Shown: positions 1-8,803, numbered from the stretch's first letter. The stretch: DNA of 64,000 nucleotides from Streptomyces flaveus (GCF_014647675.1 NZ_BMPQ01000036.1:22418-86417); one strand, 5' to 3'. Program-made: numbers and translations. Notes: generated by a model not told the origin, from the sequence alone.

Positions 1-1
1 C

Positions 2-400
2 GTCGGCCCGACCCTGCTCGCCGCCCCCGAGAGCGATCTGGCACGACGCGCCGAGTTCGCGCGGGCTCATCTGTGGGTGACCCGGTACAGCCCGGACGAA
101 CTGCATGCGGCCGGCGACTACCCGAACCAGCACCCCGGGGACGGGATCGGCCAGTGGATCGAGCAGGAGCGCGATCTGGCCGACACGGACGTGGTGCTCT
201 GGCACACCTTCGGCACCTCGCATCTGCCCCGGCCCGAGGACTGGCCCATCATGCCGTGCGAGTACGTCGGGTTCGCGCTGAAGCCGGTCGGGTTCTTCGA
301 CCGCAACCCCTCATTGGACGTGCCGCCGCCGGCCGGGCACGGCGCGAAGAGCTGTCACTCCGCACCGCAGCAGGGCGACGGCGACCGGCACGGCGAGTGA
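2..400 (+). CDS. Primary (copper) amine oxidase, C-terminal end
   Basis: The reading frame is open from the window edge to TGA, so only about 132 C-terminal residues are present and the start lies outside. The residues LWHTFGTSHLPRPEDWPIMP, then EYVGFALKPVGFFDRNPSLDVPP, are the conserved C-terminal block of copper/topaquinone amine oxidases. The His in LWHTFG fits the third copper ligand of that family. These enzymes oxidise primary amines (phenylethylamine, tyramine, histamine) to aldehyde, ammonia and hydrogen peroxide. The aldehyde dehydrogenase at 1367 could take the product further. Family assignment is secure; the substrate is inferred from family and neighbours. Confidence 0.9.
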   Translation, partial: VGPTLLAAPESDLARRAEFARAHLWVTRYSPDELHAAGDYPNQHPGDGIGQWIEQERDLADTDVVLWHTFGTSHLPRPEDWPIMPCEYVGFALKPVGFFDRNPSLDVPPPAGHGAKSCHSAPQQGDGDRHGE

Positions 401-515
401 CCTTGCCGGGCCCGCACCGTAACGCCAGACGCGTGCGGCTTTCCGGCTGTCCCGCGGCGGAGCACCGGCGTGGGCTTCCGGCTGTCCCGCCGGGGTGACG
501 TACCGGCGTGGGGCG

Positions 516-1223
516 CTATCGACTGACCGCTTCGGGGCCGGCCGCGCCGACCAACTGAGTCGCGGCCGTCCCGGCGGCCTCCGTCACCAGACGGGGAACC
601 TGGTCGTCGACGAGCTTGAGGCCGAGTTGCACCACTCCGAGGCTCGCGGTCGACCAGTCCGAGACCCGGATGGGGGCCGCGATGCCGATCGCGCCTTCCT
701 GGATCGAGCCTATGCTGACGGCGTAGCCGCGACGACGGGCCTCGCGGACGTCGTCGGTGTCCTCGTCGCTCTCCGGCCTGCCGGCGAGGATGGCGATGCC
801 GTCCGCGCCGATGGTCAGGGCGTGCCGGGCGCCTTCCCGCATGGCGAGGTGCATCGTGGAGTTCGGCGGCTCCGCCGTCAGCAGGATCAGGGCCTGGTCG
901 CCGTCGGCGACGCTCAACAGCGCCGTGCTGTTGGTCTGTTCGCTGAGCCGTCGCAGAATCGGCAGGACGGTGGCCTGCAGCCGTGGTTTGAGCTGCCCGG
1001 CCAGTTCGGCCACGCCGAACCCGAGGATGTATCGCGTGCCGATACGGGCGACGAGGCTGTGGGCCTCCAGCGTGCGCAGAAGACGGTAGACGGCCGCCCG
1101 GGCGATGCTCAGCTGCTCGGCGAGCTCCGCCGCCGTGAGACCGTCGGCGTTCCGTGCGAGCAATGACAACACCGTCAGCCCGCGGTCAAGAGTCAGGGAC
1201 GTTTCCCCGCCGGTCGCCGCCAC
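516..1223 (-). CDS. IclR-family transcriptional regulator
   Basis: A 235-residue protein of normal IclR length. Residues about 12-70 form the winged helix-turn-helix (LDRGLTVLSLLA, then LTAAELAEQLSIARAAVYRLLRTL). Residues about 80-225 form the IclR effector domain, ending in the usual GAIGIAAPIRV segment. The start is GTG, with a GAG-rich stretch upstream. The gene faces away from the aldehyde dehydrogenase at 1367 across about 143 bp, so the two probably share a control region. IclR proteins usually regulate the adjacent catabolic operon. Local control of amine/aldehyde oxidation is inferred. Confidence 0.9.
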   Translation of the reverse strand: MAATGGETSLTLDRGLTVLSLLARNADGLTAAELAEQLSIARAAVYRLLRTLEAHSLVARIGTRYILGFGVAELAGQLKPRLQATVLPILRRLSEQTNSTALLSVADGDQALILLTAEPPNSTMHLAMREGARHALTIGADGIAILAGRPESDEDTDDVREARRRGYAVSIGSIQEGAIGIAAPIRVSDWSTASLGVVQLGLKLVDDQVPRLVTEAAGTAATQLVGAAGPEAVSR

Positions 1224-1366
1224 GATCTTCTCTCGCCTCCTGCCTCACCGTGCCGCACATCATGTCACGCCGGTCAGAACGGTCGTATGGCGCCGACCCC
1301 TTGACCCGGCGTCACCCTCATCCCTATGGTTTCGAATATCGTCCACAGAGAACGGTAATCGTACTC

Positions 1367-2866
1367 ATGCTAGCACGCACAGAAGCCGAACAGCTGGTCA
1401 GCACGGTTCCGACGGAGCCCTACGTCGCCGGGCGTTGGGTCAGCGGTCAGAGCATCGACACCTTCGACGTGATCGACCCGGTGACCGAACGACGGCTCAC
1501 CACCGTGGCCGCCGCCGGGGCCCGGGAAGTAGACGAGGCCGTATCCCACGCCCGGTCCGCTCTGGACGAAGGTGAGTGGGGGAGAACGGACGGAAGCGCC
1601 AGGGCGCTCCTGCTGCACCGTCTGGCCGATCTCATCGAGGCCCGGAGTGAGGAGTTCGCGACGCTGGAGTCGCTGGACATCGGTAAGCCCGGCTTCGAGC
1701 CGCGGGCCATCGACCTGCCCCAGGCGATCGGGGCCTTCCGGTACTTCGCCGGCTGGGCCGACAAGCTGGAGGGCCGCTCCGTCCCGACGTCCCCCTACAT
1801 GGGCCGGCCCACGCACAGCTACACCGTGCGCGAGCCGGTCGGAGTCGTCGCGGCCATCACGCCCTGGAACTCGCCGACCATGATCGGATCGTGGAAGATC
1901 GCGCCCGCGCTCGCCGCGGGGTGCGCCGTCGTCCTGAAGCCTCCGGAGGACGCGCCCCTCACCTCTCTTCTCCTCGCGTCTCTGATCGAGGAAGCAGGGT
2001 TCCCGGCCGGGGCGTTCAGCGTGCTTCCGGGGCTCGGAGCCGTGACGGGCCAGGCGCTCATCGAACACCCGGGGGTGGACAAGATCTCGTTCACCGGAAG
2101 CCCCGAGACGGGATACAAGGTGGCCGTGGCGGCCGCGAAGGGATTTCGGCGTACGACCCTGGAACTCGGCGGCAAGAGCCCCCAGATCGTCTTCGGGGAC
2201 GCCGATCTGGACGAAGCCGCGCAGGGAGTGGCAGTCGGAATCTTCGCCAACCAGGGCGAGGTGTGTGCCGCGGGCAGCCGCATCCTGGTCGCTCGTTCCG
2301 TGTACGACGAATTCGTCGAACGTCTGGTGGTGCGTGCCCGCGACATCAAGGTCGGCGACCCGTTCGACGAAGACACCACGATGGGCGCGTTGATCAACGC
2401 ACGGCAGCTGGAGCGCGTATCCCAGTACGTCGCGGCAGGAATCGACGACGGCGCCCGCCTGATCGCCGGGGGCGGCCGACCGGACGGCAAAGGGTTCTTC
2501 GTCGAGCCGACACTGTTCGCCGACGTGGACAACACCATGACGATCGCCCGGCGGGAGATCTTCGGGCCCGTGGGTGCGATCATCGCGTTCGACTCGGAGT
2601 CCGAGGCGGTCGCGATGGCCAACGACAGCGATTACGCCCTGGCCGCCACCCTCTGGACGTCCGACGTGAGCAGGGCGCATGTGGTCGCGCGCCGCGTGAG
2701 GGCCGGGGCTGTCGCGATCAACGGCTGGGCGCCCCTCGACCCCCGCCTGCCGTGGGGCGGTTCCAAGCTCAGCGGTCAGGGGCGGGAACTCGGCTGGGCC
2801 GGTATCGAAGCGAACACCGAGGAGAAAACGGTCACCGCCGTCCTCTCGTACGCACCCGACAAGTGA
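1367..2866 (+). CDS. NAD(P)+-dependent aldehyde dehydrogenase
   Basis: A 499-residue protein, the usual length for the ALDH superfamily. It carries the PWNSP cofactor-loop motif, FTGSPETG, the general-base Glu in TLELGGKSPQI and the nucleophilic Cys in NQGEVCAAGSR. The C-terminus contains the conserved PWGGSKLSGQGRELG stretch. The frame is open upstream to 1154, but that extension runs into the divergent regulator and lacks ALDH homology, so the ATG at 1367 was chosen. It oxidises an aldehyde to a carboxylate in the cytoplasm. With an amine oxidase upstream and an IclR regulator divergent from it, an amine-derived aldehyde is the likely substrate. Confidence 0.93.
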   Translation: MLARTEAEQLVSTVPTEPYVAGRWVSGQSIDTFDVIDPVTERRLTTVAAAGAREVDEAVSHARSALDEGEWGRTDGSARALLLHRLADLIEARSEEFATLESLDIGKPGFEPRAIDLPQAIGAFRYFAGWADKLEGRSVPTSPYMGRPTHSYTVREPVGVVAAITPWNSPTMIGSWKIAPALAAGCAVVLKPPEDAPLTSLLLASLIEEAGFPAGAFSVLPGLGAVTGQALIEHPGVDKISFTGSPETGYKVAVAAAKGFRRTTLELGGKSPQIVFGDADLDEAAQGVAVGIFANQGEVCAAGSRILVARSVYDEFVERLVVRARDIKVGDPFDEDTTMGALINARQLERVSQYVAAGIDDGARLIAGGGRPDGKGFFVEPTLFADVDNTMTIARREIFGPVGAIIAFDSESEAVAMANDSDYALAATLWTSDVSRAHVVARRVRAGAVAINGWAPLDPRLPWGGSKLSGQGRELGWAGIEANTEEKTVTAVLSYAPDK

Positions 2867-2922
2867 ACCGCCGCCAGGCGCCTACTTCGTGATCGAGCAA
2901 CATCCCTCGGAAGGGGTTTTCC

Positions 2923-3558
2923 GTGTCAGCACACGTGTTGGTCGTCTACTACAGTGCTACGGGGTCCGTGCATCGGCTGGCGAAGGCAGTGGCCGAAGGA
3001 GCTGAAGCCGCGGGCGCCGACGTACGGCTCCGCAGGGTCGCCGAACTCGCCCCCGCCGAGGCGATAGCCGCGAATCCGGACTGGGCAGCGCATCGGCAGG
3101 AGACGGAATCGACCGTCGAGGTTGCCGAACTCGCCGACCTGGAGTGGGCCGACGGTTACGCCTTCGGCACACCGACGCGTTACGGCGCTCCGGCGGCGCA
3201 GCTGAAGCAGTTCATCGACACTGCCGGAGGTCTCTGGCAGGCGGGGAAGCTGTCGGACAAGCCGGTGACGACGTTCGTCTCCTCGGCCGAGCAGCACGGC
3301 GGCCAGGAGTCGACGATCCTGTCGCTGAACAACGTCTTCTACCACTGGGGTGCGGTCATCGTCCCTCTCGGCTACACGGACGACATCGTCTACGCCGCCG
3401 GTGGAAACCCCTACGGGACGTCGTGGCCCGCGGGATTCCCCTCGACGGCGCCGGACGAGGTCACGCTGGACTGCGCCCGTTTCCAGGGAGTCCGGTTGGC
3501 GCGGTTCGCGACGCTGCTCGCGGCGGACAGGGCGCAGGCGTCCGTCGTACAGGGCTGA
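2923..3558 (+). CDS. WrbA-type NAD(P)H:quinone oxidoreductase
   Basis: A 211-residue flavodoxin-fold protein. The N-terminal VVYYSATGSVHRLA is the phosphate-binding loop for FMN. The stretch AFGTPTRYGAPAAQLKQFID, then FVSSAEQHGGQE, matches the second flavin-binding region of WrbA/NQO type IV proteins. The start is GTG with GGAAGGGG 6-13 bases upstream. WrbA proteins carry out two-electron reduction of quinones, which avoids semiquinone radicals. Located 56 bp after the aldehyde dehydrogenase and on the same strand, it is probably co-transcribed. It may protect against quinones or redox stress from aromatic amine breakdown (inference). Confidence 0.9.
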   Translation: MSAHVLVVYYSATGSVHRLAKAVAEGAEAAGADVRLRRVAELAPAEAIAANPDWAAHRQETESTVEVAELADLEWADGYAFGTPTRYGAPAAQLKQFIDTAGGLWQAGKLSDKPVTTFVSSAEQHGGQESTILSLNNVFYHWGAVIVPLGYTDDIVYAAGGNPYGTSWPAGFPSTAPDEVTLDCARFQGVRLARFATLLAADRAQASVVQG

Positions 3559-3648
3559 GCGGGCAGTCAGGACGTGGCGGCGAGAGTCGGCGTGCGGCTG
3601 CGGCCCCGTCGCGGTGATCTGCCGCCCCGCGACGGGGCCTGCCCGTGT

Positions 3649-5136
3649 TCACACGGATTCGACGTCGGTGGTGGCGAGCTTCGCGTAGACCTCCGGCCGC
3701 TTGCGGCGGATCCGCATCGCGAGGACCGCGCCGATCGCGAAGACGACCGGAGTGAGCGCGACGAGCGTCCAGTTGACGGCGGGCGGGGCGCCGGTGAAGA
3801 GATTGAGGCGGTTGCAGACCAGCACTGTGATCGCGGCCAGGAGGAGCGCGGCGGTCGCGGGTGCGACGACCGTGCGCAGGCGTCCCGCCCCGCCGGCACC
3901 GGGGTTGCGGCGGAAGAAGGCGACCACGGCGCAGGCGGCCAGCGTCTGCAGCGCGAGGATGCCGACCACTCCGGGGGTGTTCACCCACAGCAGGAACTCG
4001 TTGTACGGGTGCGCGCCGATCGCGGCGAAGACGGCGGTGACGACGGCCGCCAGCACGGTCTGTGCGATGCCGGAGATCCAGGGCGAGCCGTGCCGGGGGT
4101 GGATGCGGCCCAGGCGGGCGGGGGCGGCACCCTCGACGGAAAGTGCGTAGCCGTAGCGGGTGATGGCGTTGTGGAAGGCGAGCAGGGAGGCCAGGAGGCT
4201 GCTGACGATCAGGACGCGCTGGAGGTCGGTGGCCCAGTCGCCCACGTAGCGGGTCATGGCGGTGAAGAACATCTCGGCGGGGTTCTGTGCCGCGGTCCCG
4301 ACGGCTTTGTCGTCGCCGAAGGCCTGGACGATGACCCAGACGACGAACGTGTAGAAGAGGCCGAGGAAGCCGACGGCCAGGTAGGTGGCGCGGGGCACGG
4401 TGCGGTCGGGATCGCGGGCCTCCTCGCGGTAGAGGACGGTGGCCTCGAAGCCGATGAAGGCGGCGATGGCGAGGCCCAGCGGTGCGCTCATCTGCGAGGT
4501 GAAGACGTTGGAGGGGGCGAAGGAGGCCAGGCTCAGGCCGTCCGCACCGCCCTTGACGAGGATCGCGCCGGCCAGCAGCACCAGGATGGCGGTCTCCGCG
4601 ATCAGCAGGACGGCGAGGACCTTGGCGCCCACGTGGATCGACCGGAAGCCGAGGAACCACACCACGCCGATCGCGGCGAAGGCGTAGACCGGCCAGGGCA
4701 GGTCGACGCCCAGGAGGCCGTCCGCGGTACTGGCGGCGAAGAAGCCGAAGGCGCCATAGGTGCCGATCTGCAGGGCGTTGTAGGAGAACACCGCCAGCAG
4801 CGCCGCTCCCAGTCCGGCAGGGCGGCCCAGGCCCCGGGCGATGTACGAGTAGAAGGCGCCCGCGTTGCGAATGTGCGGCGTCATGGCGGTGAAACCGACC
4901 GCGAACAGGCACAGCACGACGCCGACCGTCAGATAGGCGACCGGGGCGCCGATGCCGCCGAAGAGGATGGCGAGCGGGGCGATACCCGCCATCACGGTGA
5001 GCGGGGCGGCGGCCGCCACGACGAAGAAGACGATGTCGGTGACGCCGAGCGTGGCCCGCTGCAGCTGGCCGGTCGGCTCCGGCCCGGTGGCCGTTGGAGG
5101 CTGTTGGGGAGCGGTGGAGGTGTCGGGCTCGGTCAT
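3649..5136 (-). CDS. APC-superfamily amino acid/amine permease
   Basis: A 495-residue membrane protein with about 12 hydrophobic helices, beginning after a polar Pro/Thr-rich N-tail. Features typical of the amino acid-polyamine-organocation superfamily are VVAAAAPLTVMAGIAP in helix 1, the helix 1-2 loop, and FIGFEATVLYREEARDP before helix 7. The frame stays open far upstream, but APC homology begins just after the ATG at 5136, which has GGAG ahead of it. The gene lies 80 bp downstream of the amidohydrolase on the same strand, probably in one transcript. It likely imports the amidohydrolase substrate or exports or imports the released amine. Confidence 0.9.
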   Translation of the reverse strand: MTEPDTSTAPQQPPTATGPEPTGQLQRATLGVTDIVFFVVAAAAPLTVMAGIAPLAILFGGIGAPVAYLTVGVVLCLFAVGFTAMTPHIRNAGAFYSYIARGLGRPAGLGAALLAVFSYNALQIGTYGAFGFFAASTADGLLGVDLPWPVYAFAAIGVVWFLGFRSIHVGAKVLAVLLIAETAILVLLAGAILVKGGADGLSLASFAPSNVFTSQMSAPLGLAIAAFIGFEATVLYREEARDPDRTVPRATYLAVGFLGLFYTFVVWVIVQAFGDDKAVGTAAQNPAEMFFTAMTRYVGDWATDLQRVLIVSSLLASLLAFHNAITRYGYALSVEGAAPARLGRIHPRHGSPWISGIAQTVLAAVVTAVFAAIGAHPYNEFLLWVNTPGVVGILALQTLAACAVVAFFRRNPGAGGAGRLRTVVAPATAALLLAAITVLVCNRLNLFTGAPPAVNWTLVALTPVVFAIGAVLAMRIRRKRPEVYAKLATTDVESV

Positions 5137-5216
5137 GGAGGTCTCCGCGTGATGCGTGAGGTCGACGGGTGGGTTACTGACCTGGTGCGCGGTCCGGCCG
5201 TGACGGTGCCTTTCGG

Positions 5217-6872
5217 CTACCGTCCTGCGGCAGGAACGGGGGAGGGGACGTGGGAGTCGTATGTGCGCCGTCCGGCGAGCCAGGTGCCCAGGACGGGCAG
5301 GTCTGCCAGATCGCGTGGAGCGGTCTCGACCGGGTCGGCGGCGAGATGCACCAGGTCGGCCCACATACCGGGGCGCAGGACGCCCCACTTCTTCTCCTCG
5401 AACGCCTGGTAGGCGCATCCGGCGGAGTAGGCGGCCAGGGCGGTCGCGGTGTCGATCCGCTCCTGGGGGAGCCAGCCGCCGTCGGGGATTCCCTCGGGCG
5501 TCTGGCGGGTCACGGCGGTGGCGATGCCCCGCAGTGGTTCGTGATCGGTGACCGGCCAGTCGCTGCCGAAGGAGATGCGGGCGCCGGAGGCGAGCAGGGC
5601 GGCGATCTGGTACTGCCGCGCGCCGCGTTCCGGGCCGATCTTCGGCAGGATGAGCTCGGTCATCAGCCTGTCGGGCTGGGCCCACAGCGGCTGGAGATTG
5701 GCGATCACCCCGAGTTCGGCGAAGCGGGGGAGGTCGGCGGGGTCGATCAGCTGGGCGTGGGCGATGACCGGGCGGCGGTCGTAGGTGCCGTTGGTGCGCA
5801 CCGCGGCCTCGATCGCGTCCAGGGCGACCCGGACGCCGCCGTCGCCGAGCGCGTGGATGTGCGGCTGGAAACCGAGCACGTCGACCGCGATGACGGCCTC
5901 CGCCAGCTCCGCCGGAGTCCAGTTGGCGATGCCGTGGGAGTGCGGGCAGTCGCTGTATGGCTTGAGGAGGGCCGCCGTACCGGATTCGATGACCCCGTCG
6001 GCGAAGAACTTCACGGTGTGCGCGGTGAGCAGCCCGGGGGCGGCACCCTCCACACGTTCACGTTCGGCAGCGAGGCGGAGGATGTTCTCGCGCCAGTGCT
6101 CAGGCCCCAGGAAGAAGCCGAGGTCGGCACGGACGGGAAGCCCCGGGCCGCTGGTCGCCGCTGTGATCCAGACATCGGCGTGGTGCGGTTCGACCCAGGC
6201 ATCCTGTACCCAGGTCACGCCGGAGGCGGCGAACCGGGCGGCGGTCTCGCGCAGTGCATCCACCTGCGCTTCGTGGGACGGCTGGGGTACGAGGTCGAGG
6301 ACGGGCAGCACGGCACCGAACTCCCGAAGGGTGCCCAGCGGTTCGGTGGAGCCTTCCCGGCGCACGATCTCCCCGCCGTCCGGGTCGGGCGTGGCGGCGG
6401 TGAACCCGGCCCGGCGCAGCGCCTCGGTGTTCACCCACGCCGTGTGGTGATCCATCGTGCGCAGCACCACGGGCCGGTCGGGGACGGCCTCGTCCAGCCG
6501 GCGGGCGTCGAACCGGCCGCCGGGGGCGAGCCAGGCGTCGAAGCCGTCGCCGGTGATCCACTCTGCCTCCGGGTGCTCGTCGGCCCAGTGCCGCACGGCC
6601 TCCACGATCCCGTCCACGGAGGTGCACTCGCGGACGGGCGCTCCGAGCAGGCCCAAGCCGCCCATCACCGGGTGCACGTGTCCGTCGCCGAACGAGGGCA
6701 GTAGCGCGCCTCCTCGTAGATCGACGACGGTGGTGCCCCTGCCCCGGGCGGCGAGCGCCTCCGGCCCGAGCGCACTGATCCTGCCGCCCGTGACGGCGAG
6801 TGCGTCGAGAACCGGGCCTTCGGCGACCCCGGTCCTGACGGTCCCTCCGGTGAACACGATGTCGGCCTGCAT
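5217..6872 (-). CDS. Amidohydrolase of the YtcJ/NfdA type (metal-dependent)
   Basis: A 551-residue amidohydrolase-superfamily enzyme. It has the N-terminal beta-sandwich, then GDGHVHPVMGG (metal-binding HxH), VKFFADGVIESGTAAL (likely carrying the bridging ligand region), the HIHALGD histidines, HAQLID, and FGSDWPV with the catalytic metal-ligand Asp. The C-terminal RPGMWADLVHL is typical of the YtcJ branch. Characterised relatives include N-substituted formamide deformylase (NfdA), which releases formate and an amine. This fits the nearby amine oxidase and aldehyde dehydrogenase, but the true substrate is unknown. It starts 181 bp from the divergent TetR gene, across two palindromic operators. 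Confidence 0.88.
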   Translation of the reverse strand: MQADIVFTGGTVRTGVAEGPVLDALAVTGGRISALGPEALAARGRGTTVVDLRGGALLPSFGDGHVHPVMGGLGLLGAPVRECTSVDGIVEAVRHWADEHPEAEWITGDGFDAWLAPGGRFDARRLDEAVPDRPVVLRTMDHHTAWVNTEALRRAGFTAATPDPDGGEIVRREGSTEPLGTLREFGAVLPVLDLVPQPSHEAQVDALRETAARFAASGVTWVQDAWVEPHHADVWITAATSGPGLPVRADLGFFLGPEHWRENILRLAAERERVEGAAPGLLTAHTVKFFADGVIESGTAALLKPYSDCPHSHGIANWTPAELAEAVIAVDVLGFQPHIHALGDGGVRVALDAIEAAVRTNGTYDRRPVIAHAQLIDPADLPRFAELGVIANLQPLWAQPDRLMTELILPKIGPERGARQYQIAALLASGARISFGSDWPVTDHEPLRGIATAVTRQTPEGIPDGGWLPQERIDTATALAAYSAGCAYQAFEEKKWGVLRPGMWADLVHLAADPVETAPRDLADLPVLGTWLAGRRTYDSHVPSPVPAAGR

Positions 6873-6903
6873 GGCGGTGACGCCCTCCCGTCGTACGACG
6901 ACT

Positions 6904-6924
6904 TAACTGAAAGTCATTCGGTTT
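6904..6924. promoter_or_regulatory. Palindromic operator copy 1 (TetR type)
   Basis: The half-sites ACTGAA and TTCGGT are separated by AGTCA and form an imperfect dyad. The same core recurs exactly 60 bp away at 6964. This copy is 32 bp upstream of the amidohydrolase ATG, so it overlaps the expected promoter or leader of that gene. It is probably bound by the divergently encoded TetR-family protein (inference). Confidence 0.6.
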
Positions 6925-6963
6925 TCGGTAATGTAGGGGTCGCTCGAACAGCCGGGAAGAGTT

Positions 6964-6984
6964 TTACTGAAAGTTGTTCGGTAA
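6964..6984. promoter_or_regulatory. Palindromic operator copy 2 (TetR type)
   Basis: The arms TTACTGAA and TTCGGTAA are separated by five bases, and 7 of 8 positions pair. It is the better of two copies spaced 60 bp apart, about 5-6 helical turns. It lies 70 bp upstream of the TetR start, as expected for an autoregulated divergent operator. Confidence 0.65.
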
Positions 6985-7053
6985 AGTTCCGGTGACGTCG
7001 TGCAGGCGACCGTGCCGCCTGCCGAGCGGGCAGACATACGAAGAGGAGCCCTC

Positions 7054-7668
7054 GTGCCAAGGCCGCGCACCCCGCTGCTGGACCGCCGACGCATCGGCGC
7101 CGCAGCACTGAGACTCGCCGACGACCAGGGCGTTCTCACCATTCCCGCCCTGGCCAGGGAGCTCGGCGTCGCCCCCTCCGCGCTCTACCACCACGTGTCC
7201 GGCCGGGACGAGATCATCTCGCTCATGCGGGAAGCGCTGGCCCTGGAGGCCGGCCCCGAAGCCTGGGACTCGTCACAGCCATGGGAGCAGGCCCTCGATG
7301 AATGGGCCCGCTCCTACCGCTCGGCCTTCGCCGCGCACCCCGGGGCGGTACCCCTGCTCGCCACCGCCCCGCTCGCCGAACCCTTCATGCACGCGATGTA
7401 CGAGAAGGTCGCCGAGCTCCTGCTGACCGCCGGCTTCACCGCGAGCCAGGTCATGCCCCTGATCACCGCGATGGAGAGCTTCATCCTCGGCTCCGCCCTC
7501 GACCTCGTGGCCCCGCCGGTGATGGTCTCCGACGTGACCCGCGAAACCGCCCCGCACCTCACCGTCGTACTCGACGACACCCCCGCCGACCACCGCCGCG
7601 CCGAACTCGCCTTCGACGTCGGTCTCCGCGCCCTGATCACCGGCTTCCGGGCGCTCCTTCCCCGGTGA
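7054..7668 (+). CDS. TetR-family repressor (TetR_C1-like)
   Basis: A 204-residue regulator. Residues about 10-60 form the HTH (RRRIGAAALRLADDQGVLTIPALARELGVAPSALYHHVSGRDEI). The YHHV tail is typical of TetR proteins with a class 1 C-terminal domain (residues about 70-200). The GTG at 7054 was chosen because AGAGGAG lies five bases upstream and the preceding residues are not HTH-like. Divergent from the amidohydrolase-permease pair and next to two matching dyads, it most likely represses that pair and itself. The inducer is not known. Confidence 0.9.
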   Translation: MPRPRTPLLDRRRIGAAALRLADDQGVLTIPALARELGVAPSALYHHVSGRDEIISLMREALALEAGPEAWDSSQPWEQALDEWARSYRSAFAAHPGAVPLLATAPLAEPFMHAMYEKVAELLLTAGFTASQVMPLITAMESFILGSALDLVAPPVMVSDVTRETAPHLTVVLDDTPADHRRAELAFDVGLRALITGFRALLPR

Positions 7669-7723
7669 CCGGCTCGCACGGCCCCGCACCCATCACTCAA
7701 GGCCTCACCGGAGGAGCCCCGTC

Positions 7724-8287
7724 ATGACCGCCTCGTTCCACGTCCTGACCACCGGCTACGCCGACACGCGGGTGGCCGGCACCGTCACCCTGCTCGTCGA
7801 CGATGCGACCGTCGCGGTCGTCGATCCCGGCATGGTCGCGGACCGCCGGCTCATCCTGGACCCGCTGGCGCCCCACGGCCTCGCCCCAGAGGACGTCACC
7901 GACGTGATCTTCAGCCACCACCACCCGGACCACACGCTGAACGCCGCCCTGTTTCCCGAAGCCCGCTTCCACGACCACATGGCCATCTACCAGGACGACG
8001 TCTGGGAGGACCGGAACGCCGACGGATACCGGCTCTCCTCGTCGATCACGCTCATGACGACCCCCGGCCACACCGCCGAGGACGTCAGCACCCTGGTGAC
8101 GGCGGACGAGGGCCTGGTGGTCCTGACCCATCTGTGGTGGACCGCCGAGGGGCCGGCCGACGACCCCTTCGCGCCCGACCGCGATCAACTGCGGGCGGCC
8201 AGGGAGAAGGTCCTGGCTCTCGGCCCGGCGCTGATCGTGCCGGGACACGGTGCACCTTTCGTGCCGTCGTCGTCGACGCCTCTCTAG
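7724..8287 (+). CDS. Metallo-beta-lactamase-fold hydrolase (MBLAC1-like)
   Basis: A 187-residue compact MBL-fold protein. FSHHHPDHTLNAALFP is the HxHxDH zinc-binding motif, TTPGHTAED supplies the next His, and VPGHGAPF a later His. The length fits small stand-alone hydrolases of the glyoxalase II/MBLAC1 group. The ATG has GGAGGAG nine bases upstream. It follows the TetR gene by 55 bp on the same strand, so the two are probably co-transcribed. Thioester, ester or amide hydrolysis is possible, and the sequence does not decide which. Confidence 0.88.
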   Translation: MTASFHVLTTGYADTRVAGTVTLLVDDATVAVVDPGMVADRRLILDPLAPHGLAPEDVTDVIFSHHHPDHTLNAALFPEARFHDHMAIYQDDVWEDRNADGYRLSSSITLMTTPGHTAEDVSTLVTADEGLVVLTHLWWTAEGPADDPFAPDRDQLRAAREKVLALGPALIVPGHGAPFVPSSSTPL

Positions 8288-8682
8288 CCCGGCCCCCGCC
8301 GGGGATCCCACCCGGCGGTGTGACGGCGCTGCTTGCCGTGGCGCCTCCACAGCGATCCGGGCAGGGACAACGAGGGACGCGTGGGCGGGGTGTTGGCGAC
8401 GGTCACTCCGACGTGGTCGCCGTCCTGCCACAGCTCGACGCAGGCGTTGGCGCCGGGGGCGTGCTTGCGGACGTTGGTCAGCGCCTCCTGGACCGTGCGG
8501 TAGAGAGCCCGTTGGGCGGGTGTGCCCACGGTGGGCGGGAGTTCACCCGTCAGCTGTGCGTGCGTGCCGCTTGACTCCACGAGTTTGTGCAGGTCGGCCA
8601 GGCTGCACACGAAGTCGATCAGCGTCATGGTCCGGCCGACCTCGGAGAAACTGGCCAGGGGCCACGGAACGCTGCTCACCAT
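8284..8682 (-). pseudogene. Relic of a NarL-type sensor histidine kinase
   Basis: The segment QRALYRTVQEALTNVRKHA followed by VELWQDGDHVGVTVAN is the N-box of a HATPase_c domain, as in NarX/DesK-type kinases. The preceding residues resemble the end of a dimerisation region. The G-boxes that should follow (GxGLxGLRER) are missing: the frame passes into RRHGKQRRHTAGWDP. No sensor or phospho-acceptor His region exists upstream, and no response regulator lies beside it. It converges on the MBL gene and overlaps its last bases. It is a decayed fragment truncated at both ends. Confidence 0.75.
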
Positions 8683-8775
8683 GGCGGCCAGGGTGACGCA
8701 CCCCGCGAGGAGGAGGCGGTTGCTGGAGCGTTCAGTGAACGCGTCGCGGCGCCGTCCCCGCCGGCTGAGCGCGGT

Positions 8776-8802
8776 GCCCGCCCGGGAGCCTCCCGGACGG
8801 GC
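8776..8802. terminator. Strong GC hairpin
   Basis: The arms GCCCGCCCGGGAG and CTCCCGGACGGGC pair at 12 of 13 positions with almost no loop. No T-run follows, as is usual in Streptomyces. It sits at the edge of the X2-domain relic and may be a leftover terminator of the original cellulase gene or of the kinase. Confidence 0.45.
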
Positions 8803-8803
8803 C

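Noticed and set aside
1329..1340. TTCGAA-centred sequence in the IclR/ALDH gap as an operator
   Set aside because: The dyad is only six bases, and such short palindromes are common; no second copy nearby supports it.
1154..1366. Longer start for the aldehyde dehydrogenase
   Set aside because: The extra residues overlap the divergent regulator, lack ALDH homology and are of low-complexity GC-rich composition.
3574..5412. Long plus-strand frame of about 610 codons opposite the permease
   Set aside because: Its composition is Gly/Asp/Glu/Arg repeats typical of the antisense of a membrane protein gene; no domain is recognisable. The same applies to other long frames opposite real genes.
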